DNA from: Fodinicola feengrottensis
GTDB taxonomy: Bacteria > Actinomycetota > Actinomycetes > Mycobacteriales > HKI-0501
Assembly (NCBI RefSeq): GCF_010993775.1
Contig: NZ_WOTO01000011.1
Span: 1-64,000 of the forward strand
Direction: 5' to 3'
DNA length: 64,000 bases
The notes under the pieces were generated by a model. The model did no database searches. It saw only the letters and a list, made by a program, of their open reading frames with translations, and had not been told where the DNA came from. Made by a program: the position numbers and the translations under genes. This document shows positions 20,521 through 31,166 of this stretch, in pieces (position 1 is the first letter of the stretch; the number at the start of each line of letters is the position of its first letter).

Positions 20521-23500
20521 ATGCACTCCGTCCGCTTCCGGCACCGCCGGCTGGCCGTCGTCACCGCCGCAATTCTCACTCTTGGCACGTTTTTCGCCGC
20601 CCACGGCCGCGGCTGCCACTCCACTCGTACCAACGGGGACAGTGCTGCGCTCTGCGCAGTTGGCCGTCACGGTTGACCCGGCCTTCCCACGGGTGCTCGG
20701 CTATGCGACGCCAGACGGCGGCCAGCTTGGCGGCTCGACCGGGACCACCGGCATCCTGCGCCTCAACGGCACCGACTACCACCCGACCGTGACCGGCTCG
20801 ATCTCCGGCAACACGGCCCACTACCAGCTCGTTGTCACTCAACCCGAGGTGACGATCCGGGCCGAGCTCGGGGTGAGCGGGCAGACCCTGGCCTTCCGGA
20901 TCACCGGCATCGACGACCCGGGCAAAGTGGTCGAGACGCTCGACCTCCCGGACCTGACCCTGGTGTCCGTACGCAGCGACCAGCCGACCGCGACGCTGGC
21001 GTCCGCCGGGCTGTCCGTCGACGCGGCCAAGACCAGCGACAGTTTCGCCGTGGTCAGCAGCCTGCCGGTGACCACCAAACCGGCCGGCAAGTCGTACGCG
21101 TTCCTGTCCACCGACAAGCTCGCCGCCGGCGTCGAGACGAACACGCTGACCGAGCCGTACCGGCTGGCCGTGTCGACCACCGCCGAAGGCGACCTGAAAC
21201 GTACGGGCATCGCCAGTCAGCCGTGGGTCTACCGCGAGCACAACACGAAGAAGATCACCGAGCTGCCATGGGCGAAGGTCGCGGTGACTGGCGACCGCAA
21301 TGGCGATCACGTGGTCGACTGGCAGGACGGCGCGATCGCGTTCCGTTCGATCATGGTGAACGCGCCCGGCTCAACGGACGTGAAAGACCGGGTCGTCCCG
21401 TACATCTCGTACAACTTCGCCTCCCTCGCCGGTACGCCGTTCTTGAAGGCCCTCGACGAGGTCAAGAAGGTCTCGCTGGTGACTGACGGCCTCGGCCAGA
21501 ACGTGCTGCTCAAGGGCTACCAGTCCGAAGGCCACGACTCCGCGCATCCGGACTACGGCGACCATTTCAACGACCGGGCCGGCGGCCTCGCCGACCTGAA
21601 GACGCTGATCTCGCAGGGGAAGAAGTACGGCGCGACCTTCGGTGTGCACATCAACCGGCAGGAGGCTTACCCGGAGGCGAAGAACTTCAGCTGGGCGCTG
21701 GCGAATCCGGGCCAGCAGTGCTGGGGCTGGTTGGATCAAAGCTATTGCGACAACAAACATGCAGATGAGACCTCAGGCAACCTGGCCAACCGCCTGGCGC
21801 AGCTGAAAAAGGCGATTCCGGACCCGAACCTTTCCTATCTGTACGTCGATGTGACGCCCGGCAGCGGCTGGGATGCGTACGACCTGGCACACACTCTTTG
21901 GTCCGACGGCTGGCAGGCTGCCACCGAGTTCCCCAGCGACTGGGAGCGCGAGTCGATCTGGTCGCACTGGGCGAACGATCCGACCTACGGAGGCGACAAC
22001 AATCGCGGGATCAACAGCCGGATCATCCGGTTCCTCCGCAACGACCAGAAGGACGTGTGGTCTCCCGATCCGCTGATGCCCAACCCGCAGCTGGCGGATT
22101 TCACCGGCTGGCAGGGCCGGGTCGATTTCACCCAGGCGGAGGCGAAGATCTTCACCGACGACCTGCCGGCGAAATGGATCCAGCATTTCCAGGTGTCGAA
22201 ATGGACCGACGACGCCATTGACTTCACCGGGGGCGTACGGATCACCAAGGCGGGCGCGGGCAGGGATATCTGGTCCGATGGTCACCTCGTCTCCACCGGC
22301 GGCGCCTATTTGCTGCCATGGCCGGGCGCGGATGCCAAGCTCTACCACTGGAATCCGGCCGGCGGCACGACCACCTGGACACTTCCGCAGTCGTGGCAAC
22401 GATTGCGGACGGTCAGCGTTTCGACGCTAACTCAGACCGGGCGCCAGCAAACTCGCCAGGTGCCGGTCCGGAACGGCCAGATCTCTCTGGCCGCGACAGC
22501 GAAAACTCCGTACGTGATCACCCGAGGCCAGTCGGCTCCTACGGCCCAGCCTGTCGACTTCGGACAGGGTGGTCCGGTCGCCGACCCCGGCTTCGACTCC
22601 GGTGGATTCTCGTCCTGGCATCCGACCGGTGCCCGTCCGTCCATTGTGGATGATGCGCGCGGTCAGACCCACCTGCAGATGGCGTCTGGCGCTGGTACGG
22701 TCAGCCAACAACTTCGCGGCCTGCGGCCCGGAAAGCAGTATTCGGCATCGGTCTGGGTCCAGGTGACTGGACCGAAACGCAAGGCCACGCTCAGTGTTTC
22801 GGACGTACGCGGGGGAGCGGCCAGCGTCTGGACGGATTCTTCGCCACAGGCCGACACCTCCGGCGTCGATGACAAGACGGGTACGAATTACCAGCGCATG
22901 AAAGTCCTCTTCACGCCCACCTCCAGTACGGCCACACTCACACTTTCGGCATTGGCCGGCGCGGCGACCGTGGAATTCGACGACGACGTACGAGTGGTCG
23001 CGGACGGACGAAGGTGCGAATCTCGCGTCCGGCGGCCATTACTACACCGAGGATTTCGAGCATGTGGACCAAGGCTGGGGCCCCTTCGTCTACACACGGT
23101 CGATGGCGGCTCCCTGCGTACTCACCTTTCCGAGCTGCACGCCGGTTACACCAGGGACACCATTTCCGGGAAATGGTCGCTGAAGACCTGGGCGGACGGG
23201 ACCGGCCTGGTTTACCGGACTTTGCCGCAAACTCTGCGATTCGACCCGAGTCACGTCTATCGGGTCCGGTTCGACTATCAGAGCGACACGGACAATACGT
23301 ACAGCGTCAAGGTTTTCGATGGCGGTGGGCAAGCGGTCTTCAATGACACGCTCGCCCAGACCACCGACCGGCCACTGGATTCTCCGCCGCCGGCTACGGA
23401 TCCAAAGCCGGCCGGTTGGACGGACATTCTTCCGCCGCAGGGATCAGCTCCCCACCAGATGTACGACCAGACTTTCACGACCGGCGGCGCTGGCTGCGGC

Positions 23501-24946
23501 GACTATTCGCTGGGAATAGTCCACAATCACGACGACAACGCGGCCATGACAATGGACGACTTGGTGGTGGACGACCTCGGTCCCGCGCCGGCTACCAGCC
23601 GTTGCCCCTCGAGCCCGGTCGCCTCAGTGAAACTCAGCGGTTTCGCACCGGAAAGAGGACAGCCAAATACGGTCACCGCCGCCTTCCAGAACTCTACGAC
23701 CGGCCCACTGTCCAATGTGGACGTACGAATGGTCGCGCCGGCCGGATGGTCGGCGACAGCGCAGTCCCCGTCCCATTTCGCGACTGTGGCGGCTGGGGCG
23801 ACAGTCGAGGTGAAGTACGCCGTACAAACCCCGGCCACCGCGCCAAGTGGCAGCTACCAGCTGACGGCGACCGCGTCGTACGAGGTCAACGGCCATCAGG
23901 CTGGTACGGGCGCGACCACTAGCGCGGTGCTGGCTTATCGGTCCCTGGCGGAGGCGTACGACAACGTCGGCATCACCGACGAGTCGGCCACCACGGCCGG
24001 CACCTTCGACGGCTATGGCAACAACAGCTTCTCCGCCCAGGCTCTGACCAGTGCGGGAGCAGCACCCGGCAGCACGGTCACGGTGGACAACGTCAAGTTC
24101 GGCTGGCCGAGCGCGCCGGCTGGACAGCCGGACAACGTGACCGCGGCTGGGCAGACGGTCGCGATGAGCGGATCGGGCGGCGAGATCGCGTTCCTCGGCT
24201 CGGAAGCCGGCGCTGTTCAGCCGACCGTGACGATCCACTACACCGATGGCAGCACTTCCACCGGCAACCTGGGCTTCCCGAACTGGTGCTGCGCGGACGA
24301 CAACGGGTACGGCGCGAAGATCGCCGTGGACACCGACCACAACAACACGCCCACCGGCCCCGGCCACTTCGGCACTCACTACAAGATCTACTACAACACC
24401 ATCCCGGCCGACCCGACCAAGACGATCGCGGCTGTCACCCTGCCCAACGCACCCGCTCTGCACGTCTTCGCGATGGCGCTCAAACCGCTGGCCGCCGCAC
24501 CACCAGGTGCCGACACGTACGCATCCGACCTGGCCTGGGCACAGATGACCAACGGCTGGGGACCGGCCGAACGCGACCATAGTCTGGGGGAGGACTCCGC
24601 CGGCGACGGCGGGCCGTTGAAGGTCGCCGGCGTACGTTTCGACAAAGGCCTCGGCACCGCGTCACCGGGTTCGATCACGTACCAACTGAGCGGGAAATGT
24701 ACGCGCTTCACCGCGCAGGTTGGCCAGGACGACGAGAAGGGAGCGCCCGGCTCGGTGCAGTTCAGCGTGGTGGCGGACGGCGCCACCATCTACACCAGTC
24801 CGGTCAAGCTACCGGGCATCGCCGCCACCGCGGTGGAGGTCCCGCTGACCGGTGTTCAGTCCGTCCAGCTGGTGACCGGTGACGGCGGAGACGGCAATGG
24901 CAACGACCACGCGGACTGGGGCAACGCCCTCTTCCACTGTGGTTAG
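20521..24946 (+). CDS. Secreted GH101 endo-alpha-N-acetylgalactosaminidase with carbohydrate-binding modules
   Basis: About 1475 residues. A signal peptide (MHSVRFRHRRLAVVTAAILTL) is followed by a one-base excess in a T run at 20594, after which the frame is open. The N-terminal beta-sandwich (about 30-270) leads to the GH101 barrel with GDRNGDHVVDWQDGAIA, PYISYNFAS and a likely nucleophile Asp in LYVDVTPG near residue 442, and a likely acid Glu in TEFPSDWE near 470. Then come galactose-binding-like domains, an NEW3-type domain, and a C-terminal NPCBM-like domain (WAQMTNGWGPAERDHS). A local frame slip and return lies at about 23010-23090. The family releases core-1 Gal-GalNAc from Ser/Thr of mucin-type glycoproteins. 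Confidence 0.88.
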
Positions 24947-25599
24947 CGATCGCTCCGGGGCATCTGGCCGGCCGCTTCTCGGGAGGTCGCGCCGAGCGCG
25001 ACCTGCGGGTTGATGGACCCGAGCAGCTTTTCCAGCGCGTACTCCACATCCGACTTCCAGGAGACGGCCGTCCGCAGCTCCAATCGCAACCGCGGCCAGC
25101 GCGGATGCGGGCGGACCGTCTTGAAGCCCACCGAGAGCAGGAAGTCGGCCGGCACCACACAGCTCGGCCCGTCCCATCTGAGATCGGCGAAAGCTTCGAT
25201 CGCTTTGATGCCGCGCTTGGTGAGGTCCTTGGCGACGCCCTGAATGAGCATCCGGCCAAGGCCCGCGCTGGCGAACTCCGGCAGCACGGTGGCGGTCATC
25301 ATCAGAGCCGCGTCCGGGCTGACCGGGCTGGTCGGGAAGGCGACCGAACGCGGCACGTACGCGGGCGGCGCGTACATAACGAAACCTGCTGGCACGCCGT
25401 CGACGTAGACCAGCTTCCCGCACGATCCCCAGTCGAGCAGGGTGGCCGAGACCCACGACTCCTTCTCGAAGCCGGTGTCACCACCTTCCACGGCCCGATC
25501 CCGGCTGACCGGGTCGAGCTCCCAGAAAACGCACTTCCGGCACTGACCGGGAAGGTCTTCGAGCGTGTCGAGCGTCAAGTTGACCAGGCGTCGGGACAT
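24943..25599 (-). CDS. GNAT family N-acetyltransferase
   Basis: An intact 218-residue protein with the acetyl-CoA site at about residues 105-135 (MTATVLPEFASAGLGRMLIQGVAKDL). An N-terminal CRKCVFWELDP motif with two Cys residues is typical of the GNAT that accompanies cwlM and parB near actinobacterial origins. The substrate is not known. It overlaps the GH101 stop by 4 bases in convergent fashion and diverges from the aminotransferase gene. In most relatives it is next to cwlM; here 9.6 kb intervene. Confidence 0.88.
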   Translation of the reverse strand: MSRRLVNLTLDTLEDLPGQCRKCVFWELDPVSRDRAVEGGDTGFEKESWVSATLLDWGSCGKLVYVDGVPAGFVMYAPPAYVPRSVAFPTSPVSPDAALMMTATVLPEFASAGLGRMLIQGVAKDLTKRGIKAIEAFADLRWDGPSCVVPADFLLSVGFKTVRPHPRWPRLRLELRTAVSWKSDVEYALEKLLGSINPQVALGATSREAAGQMPRSDR

Positions 25600-25742
25600 C
25601 GTTGGCCCGCCCTCCCCCCATGGGTTTCGGTCGCTGTCCCCAAGATCGTACGGCCAGCGCCGCGAGCAGGGAATACGGCCATCGCATGGCCGGTAAACTC
25701 GGTGGTCGGGGACTGTGCAGCCAGAAGGTCAGGAGGCCCGGT

Positions 25743-27014
25743 TTGACTACCGGCGAGGACGCGGAGAAGCAACCGCCGCACGGCACGACGCTGGACGACT
25801 ACACCGATCGCTATTCGGCGGCCCTACGGGGAATGACCCCGTCGGAGATCCGAGCGCTGTTCTCGGTCGCCAACCGGCCCGAGGTGGTCTCGCTGGCCGG
25901 CGGCATGCCATATGTGGAGGCCCTGCCGCTGCAGTCGATCGCGGCGCTGGTCAGCGAAGTGGTCTCCGCGCAGGGCTCGGTGGCCCTGCAGTACGGCTCC
26001 GGGCAGGGCCCCGGAGCTGCGCGAGCAGATCTGCGAGGTGATGGACCTCGAGGGCATCGCGGCCTCGGCCGACGACATCGTGGTGACCACCGGTTCGCAG
26101 CAGGCGCTGGACATGGTCTCACGGGTGTTCCTGGATCCCGGCGATGTGGTGCTGGCGGAGGGCCCGTCGTACGTCGGCGCGCTCGGCACCTTTCAAGCGG
26201 CGCAGGCCGAGGTCGTCCACGTGGCGATGGACCACGACGGGCTGATCCCCTCCGAGTTGAAGGCCACCCTGGAGCGCCTCCGGCGAGACGGCCGGCGAGC
26301 GAAGTTCCTTTACACGGTGCCGAATTTCCACAACCCCCGGCCGGCGTCACGCTCACCGAGTCCCGGCGCGACGAGGTCATGGCATTGGCTGAGGCGTACG
26401 ACTTGCTCGTGGTCGAGGACAACCCGTACGGACTGCTGGGGTTCGAGGCGAGTCCCGGCCGCGCGCTGCGGTCTCGGTCGCAGTCGCGGGTCATCTACCT
26501 CGGATCGTTCTCGAAGACCTTCGCCGCCGGGCTGCGGGTCGGCTGGGTGCTCGCGCCCCATGCCGTCCGGGACAAGCTGACGATGGTCAGCGAGGCGCAG
26601 GTGCTGTCGCCGTCGAACCTGACCCAGAAGGTCGTCTCGGAGTATCTGCTGAAGTACCCGTGGCGCGAGCAGATCAAGGTGTTCCGCGACGTTTACCAGG
26701 AGCGCCGAGACGCGATGCTTCACGCGCTGGAGCTGCACATGCCGGCCGGGATCACCTGGACCAGGCCGACCGGCGGCTTCTACATCTGGCTCACCCTGCC
26801 CGAAGGATGGGACGCGAAGGCGATGGTGCCGCGCGCGCTCGCCCACAAGGTCGCGTACGTGCCGGGCATCGGCTTCTACGCCGACGGCGACGGGGTCCGG
26901 CAGATGCGCCTGTCGTACTGTTATCCGCCACCGGAGCGGATCGCCGAAGGCATCCGCCGGCTGGCCGGGGTGATCGGCGAGGAGAGCGAGTTGCGGGAGA
27001 CGTTCGGCCGATGA
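25743..27014 (+). CDS. PLP-dependent aminotransferase, MocR/2-aminoadipate-like (frame slip 26010-26340)
   Basis: About 423 residues of fold-type I aminotransferases. Recognisable parts are PEVVSLAGGMPYVEALP, VVTTGSQQALDMVSRVF, YTVPNFHNPPAG, VVEDNPYGLL and the PLP lysine in YLGSFSKTFAAGLRVGW. Positions 26010-26340 are read in a second frame and then return, so two opposite indels flank this stretch. TTG at 25743 is the start: AGGAGG ends 6 bases before it. Relatives of this gene lie between the GNAT and parB genes in many actinobacteria. The amino donor is unclear. Confidence 0.87.
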   Translation: MTTGEDAEKQPPHGTTLDDYTDRYSAALRGMTPSEIRALFSVANRPEVVSLAGGMPYVEALPLQSIAALVSEVVSAQGSVALQYGSGQGPGAARADLRGDGPRGHRGLGRRHRGDHRFAAGAGHGLTGVPGSRRCGAGGGPVVRRRARHLSSGAGRGRPRGDGPRRADPLRVEGHPGAPPARRPASEVPLHGAEFPQPPAGVTLTESRRDEVMALAEAYDLLVVEDNPYGLLGFEASPGRALRSRSQSRVIYLGSFSKTFAAGLRVGWVLAPHAVRDKLTMVSEAQVLSPSNLTQKVVSEYLLKYPWREQIKVFRDVYQERRDAMLHALELHMPAGITWTRPTGGFYIWLTLPEGWDAKAMVPRALAHKVAYVPGIGFYADGDGVRQMRLSYCYPPPERIAEGIRRLAGVIGEESELRETFGR

Positions 27015-27111
27015 TGCTCGGCAGCGGCTCGGCGGCCAACCGCACCTCCGGCCGATCCCGCTCACGCGGCACCGAGACCCCCGATCCGGGCACCGTATGA
27101 GAGGGACGCAA

Positions 27112-28051
27112 ATGCACGTGATGGTGTTGGCCGGGGGGCTCTCGTACGAACGGGACGTGTCGCTGCGCTCCGGTCGCCGAGTGTCGGACGCTCTTCGTCG
27201 GGTTGGCGTGGAGACCACGACCGTCGACGCGGATGCCGACCTGCTCTCGACACTGCACACGAGCCAGCCAGACGCGGTTTTCATCGCTCTTCATGGCGCT
27301 CCCGGCGAAGACGGCGCGCTGCGAGGTGTACTGGACGCGGCCGACGTGCCATATGTGGGGCGCCGCCGCCGCCGAGTCACGGCTCGCCTGGGACAAGCCG
27401 GTCGCCAAGACGCTCCTCAGACGGGCTGGCATCGATACTCCTGACTGGATGGCGCTGCCGCACGAGACCTTTCGCGAGCTGGGCGCCGCCGCTGTCCTGG
27501 AGCGAGTGGTGAAGAGCATTGGCCTGCCGCTGATGGTGAAGCCGGTCAATGGCGGCTCCGGGCTCGGCGCGACCCCGGTCTTCGACGCCGGTGAGCTGCC
27601 GGCCGCGATGATGTCCTGCTTCGCGTACGGTGGCACCGCCCTCCTCGAGCGCTTCATCTCCGGCATCGATGTGGCGGTCAGCGTGATCGACGCTGGGGAC
27701 GGCCCGCAGGCGCTGCCGGTGGTGGAGATCGAGCCGGCCGACGGCGTGTACGACTACACCGCTCGCTACACCGCCGGCATCACTCGCTGGCACGCACCGG
27801 CCCGGCTTTCGCCCGAGAAGTTGCAGCAGTTGGCCGAAATGGCGTTGCAGGCACACACCACTCTGGGGCTGCGTGACCTGTCCCGGATGGACGCGATCAT
27901 CGACACCGATGGCCGCGCCCATGTCCTCGAGGTCAGCGTGTCGCCCGGAATGACCGAGACCTCGTTGACCCCGCTGGCGGTCGCCGCCGCCGACCTCGAC
28001 CTCGGCATCGTCTGCCGATCGCTGGTCGAAAGGGCCATCGAGCGCCGCTAA
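27112..28051 (+). CDS. D-alanine--D-alanine ligase family protein (frame break near 27362)
   Basis: About 312 residues of the ATP-grasp D-Ala-D-Ala ligase family. It has VLAGGLSYERDVSLRSGR at the N-terminus, ALHGAPGEDG near residue 60, PLMVKPVNGGSGLG as the ATP loop and VLEVSVSPGMTETSLTPLA as the metal/substrate region. The family signature usually reads NTLPGMT or similar; Val-Ser replaces Asn-Thr. The frame is lost in VGAAAAESR, where GGGG should be GGG. The start at 27112 follows AGAGGGA. It lies 97 bases after the aminotransferase, same strand. Whether it makes cell-wall dipeptide or another peptide bond is not settled. Confidence 0.83.
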
Positions 28052-28079
28052 AGCGGGCTTTCTCAGTGCGATTTGGACT

Positions 28080-28102
28080 GTCCGGCTCGGACCGAGCCGG
28101 AC
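28080..28102. terminator. 23-bp palindrome after the ligase gene
   Basis: GTCCGGCTCGG and CCGAGCCGGAC are exact complements around one base, 28 bases after the stop codon of the ligase gene. It lies between convergent genes and could stop transcription in either direction, though a T tract is lacking. Confidence 0.5.
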
Positions 28103-28150
28103 AAAACCCTCTCAGAATCGCGCAGGAACACGATTCTCCTGGGAAAACAG

Positions 28151-28191
28151 ATCGAGCGCGTCACCGAAATCGCTCCCGGGACGCGCTCGAT
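28151..28191 (-). terminator. parB terminator
   Basis: ATCGAGCGCGTC (28151-28162) and GACGCGCTCGAT (28180-28191) form a perfect 12-base stem with a 17-base loop. Read leftward it is followed by CTGTTTTCCC, a short T tract. It begins 12 bases after the corrected parB stop at 28203, supporting that end. Confidence 0.72.
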
Positions 28192-28202
28192 GGCGTTTCT
28201 GA

Positions 28203-29184
28203 CTACGGTTTTTTCGGCTCGACCTTCGACGCCCATCACGGAGGCGATCCGCTCGAGGTCGTCCACCGATCCGAACTCGATGGTGATCCGGCCCTTGCGG
28301 CGGCCGAGGTCGATCTTCACTCGAGTGTCGAACTGATCCGACAGCCGATCCGCCAACTCGTGGAGTGCGGGGGACTGGGGCTGCCGGCGACGCTGGCCCG
28401 GCGCGGTCTTCTTCGGCGCCGGGCCGTCCGCGATCGCCAGCGCGACCAGTTCTTCGGTCGCTCGTACGGACAACCCCTCGGCCACGATGCGGTGGGCGAG
28501 GGCGTCCTGCTGCTCGTGATCGTCGAGGGCCAGCAACGCCGGGCGTGTCCAGCGGACAACACTCGAGCGGCCACTCGGCGCTGGACGGGAGCCGGCAGGC
28601 TCAACAGCCTGATCGTGTTCGAGATCTGCGGCCGACTGCGGCCGAGGCGCTGCCCGAGCTCTTCATGCGTGACGCCGAACTCGGCGAGCAGCTGTTGGTA
28701 CGCAGCTGCCTCTTCCAACGGATTCAAGTCGCTGCGCGGTGGATGTTCTCCAGCAGCGCGTCTCGGAGCATCTGGTCGTCGCCGGTTTCCCGTACGATCG
28801 CCGGGATCTTCTCCAGACCGGCGGCGGTGGCGGCCCGCCAGCGCCGCTCACCCATGATCAGCTCATAGCTGTCCGGGCCGATTTCCCGTACGACCACCGG
28901 CTGGAGAATGCCGACCTCGAGGATGGAGGCCCGCAGCTCCTCCAGCGCCTCCTCGTCGAAGGCGGTCCGCGGCTGCTTCGCGTTCGGCTGGATGCTGCTG
29001 AGCATGACCCCGCGCGAAGCGACGCGCCCGGCACCGCCGCCAAGTCCTCGACGGGAGGCGCCCCGAGTGGCGTGTTCGCTTGCTCGACTATCCGTGCCGC
29101 CGGAGTGTTCTCCATCTCGTCCGGGGGACTGGTCGGGATCAGCGCACCCAGGCCGCGGCCGAGGCCACCTCGTCGCGACTTCAC
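28203..29184 (-). CDS. parB: ParB chromosome-partitioning protein (frame breaks near 29020, 28730, 28530, 28212)
   Basis: About 325 residues. The start [16 protein letters not shown] is typical; the ParB/Srx CTPase domain follows with [39 protein letters not shown] (the GERRWRA motif) and ENIHR, then the helix-turn-helix [15 protein letters not shown] and the C-terminal dimer domain ([16 protein letters not shown]). The open frame runs to 28063, but removing one A from the A6 run near 28212 gives the ending VEGRAEK-Pro-stop at 28203, right before a terminator. GTG 29184 overlaps the parA stop. It loads at parS and spreads as a CTP-dependent clamp. Confidence 0.92.
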
Positions 29185-30459
29185 TCCTGCTCACCTCCGG
29201 CCGCGCCACGCTCGGCGAGCTCCTTGGCCGCCGCCAAGTAGCTGGTCGCGCCACGCGAACCGGGGTCGTACGTCAGCACCGACTGCCCGTAGCCGGGCGC
29301 CTCGGACACCTTCACGCTGCGGGGGATGACCGCGGTGAGCACGGTGTCCTTGAAATACTCCCGTACCTCGTTGGCGACCTGATCGGCCAGCTTGGTCCGA
29401 GCGTCGTACATGGTGAGCAGGATCGTGGACACCCGGATCTTCGGGTTCAGGTGCGCCTTGATCAGGTCGATGTTGTTGAGCAACTGCCCGAGCCCCTCCA
29501 ACGCGTAGTACTCGCACTGGATCGGGATCAGCACCTCTTCGGCGGCCACCATCGCGTTGACGGTGAGCAGACCGAGCGAGGGTGGGCAGTCGACCAGCAC
29601 GTAGTCGACCTCATCCGGGTACGCCTCGATGGCCCGCTGCAGCCGGGACTCTCGGGCCACCAGCGAGACGAGCTCGATCTCGGCGCCGGCCAGGTCGATG
29701 GTCGCCGGTACGCACTTGAGTGTCGGCATCCCCTCGACTGGTTGGGCAACCTCTTTGAGGGTCGCCTCGTTGATCAGTGCGTCGTACACACTGAGGGTGC
29801 CGGCGCGGTGGTCAACGTCCAGTCCGGTGGAGGCGTTGCCCTGTGGGTCCAGATCGATCACCAGGACGTTGAGCCCGCTCATCGCGAGTGCCACGCCCAG
29901 GTTCACTGCGGTGGTCGTCTTGCCGACGCCACCCTTCTGGTTCGCCACGCACATGATCCGGCGGCGTGGGGGCTTGGGAAGGCCGGTCGGGTGCAGTACG
30001 TCCACTGCCCCGCTTGGCCTCTTTGGCGATCGGCAGGTCGTCTTCCCGTGTTTCACGTGAAACGTGTTGATCCACGATCCCCGTTTCACGTGAAACGGTG
30101 GCGTCGGTCAACGCCTGCCTGATCCGCCGGTGACTCTCGTCCTCACCTCCACCAGAGGAGGATCGCGTCGGTCTGCCGTTCACAGGGGGACCGCCCGTCG
30201 TCGTCGTTGCCACCGAGGTCTCCGACTCCTTGTATCGCCCATCGAGCCCAGCTATCGCAGGCTCAATCACCGCGAGCTCATCCACGCCGGGTTGACCGAC
30301 CGACGACGAGTCGGCCCGCTGCGCGGAGCCGCCGCCCCGGTCGCCGGCCCGCTTCTTGCAGCCTGCTTTCCCCCGAGCCGAACTCGCCCCACTATTCAAC
30401 CAGCCGACCGGTCCTGCCTCACCGTCCGGCGCTGTTTTGCGCTTACGAGCCTTACCCAC
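29181..30459 (-). CDS. parA: ParA/Soj partition ATPase with long N-terminal extension (frame break near 30016)
   Basis: About 425 residues. The ATPase core has the deviant Walker [30 protein letters not shown] and [14 protein letters not shown], with EAPGYGQSV and a typical end. In front of it lies an extension of about 155 residues, low complexity, containing TVSRET twice. These peptides are encoded by the two parS sites. GGGG near 30016 should be GGG to join the extension to [19 protein letters not shown] 30459 follows AGGGGGA, 11 bases after rsmG, and is the likely start; a shorter start inside is possible. The ATPase moves ParB-parS complexes. Confidence 0.9.
30049..30096. promoter_or_regulatory. 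parS: Two parS centromere sites
   Basis: GTTTCACGTGAAAC occurs exactly at 30050-30063 and 30083-30096, 33 bases apart or about three helical turns, so both face the same side of the DNA. This is the conserved bacterial parS core bound by ParB. Both lie inside the reading frame of the ParA extension and encode VSRET. Confidence 0.95.
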
Positions 30460-30470
30460 ACTTCCCCCTT

Positions 30471-31166
30471 TTACCGACGCCCCTTGTCGGCTGCCCGGCT
30501 TCCCCTGCGAGCGAGCGCAGCGCCTTCATCCTTGCGTACCACGATGACAGTCGCCGGTTCGTCCACGACGCCCGCACCACACCTACTGATTCGACCGTCA
30601 CGCCCGCCGCTCTTTCGGACCGCTGCGCGATGCGTCTCCCACTCAGCCTCAGCCGAGGAGCCCTTCATCGCCACCAACAGTCCACCGGGTTCAGCGAGCG
30701 GCAGGCACCAGCGGGCCAGCCGGTCGAGAGGGGCCACTGCCCGCGCTGTCACGATCCGCGCACTAAGCCGGCCGGCTTGTTCTTCGGCCCGCCCACGTAC
30801 GACCGTCACCTGGTGCAGAGCCAGATCCTCGACCGCCTCGGTCAGAAACGTGACTCGCCGCTCCAGCGGCTCCAGCAGCGTGATCCGCAGATCCGGCCGG
30901 GCGACGGCGAGCACCAAGCCGGGCAGGCCCGCTCCAGATCCGACATCGATCACGGTCGCGTCGGGCTCCATGAGCTCACCGACGACCGCACAGTTGAGTA
31001 CGTGCCGGGGCCACATCCGGTCCGCTTCCCGCGGCCCGATCAGCCCTCGTTCGATCCCCGGCCCGGTGAGCCACCGGACCAGTTGCGCCGCAAGCGGCAG
31101 CCGCTCACCGAACAGGGTGAGTGCTGCCGCCGCGTTTTCTTCCGGGGGAGTGCCGTCCGCGCCCAT
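30471..31166 (-). CDS. rsmG: 16S rRNA (guanine(527)-N7)-methyltransferase RsmG
   Basis: An intact 231-residue SAM-dependent methyltransferase. The SAM motif VIDVGSGAGLPGLVLAV is at about residues 70-86, with LLEPLERRVTFLTEAV and ARAVAPLDRLARWCLPL following as in RsmG/GidB. It methylates G527 in the 530 loop of 16S rRNA. Its ATG overlaps the jag stop codon by one base, and parA begins 11 bases after its stop, so jag, rsmG, parA and parB form one leftward run. Confidence 0.95.
   Translation of the reverse strand: MGADGTPPEENAAAALTLFGERLPLAAQLVRWLTGPGIERGLIGPREADRMWPRHVLNCAVVGELMEPDATVIDVGSGAGLPGLVLAVARPDLRITLLEPLERRVTFLTEAVEDLALHQVTVVRGRAEEQAGRLSARIVTARAVAPLDRLARWCLPLAEPGGLLVAMKGSSAEAEWETHRAAVRKSGGRDGRISRCGAGVVDEPATVIVVRKDEGAALARRGSRAADKGRR

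Noticed and set aside
23010..23090. A possible gene boundary inside the GH101 gene
   Set aside because: The frame slips and returns within 80 bases and both sides belong to one secreted enzyme, so it is an indel pair.
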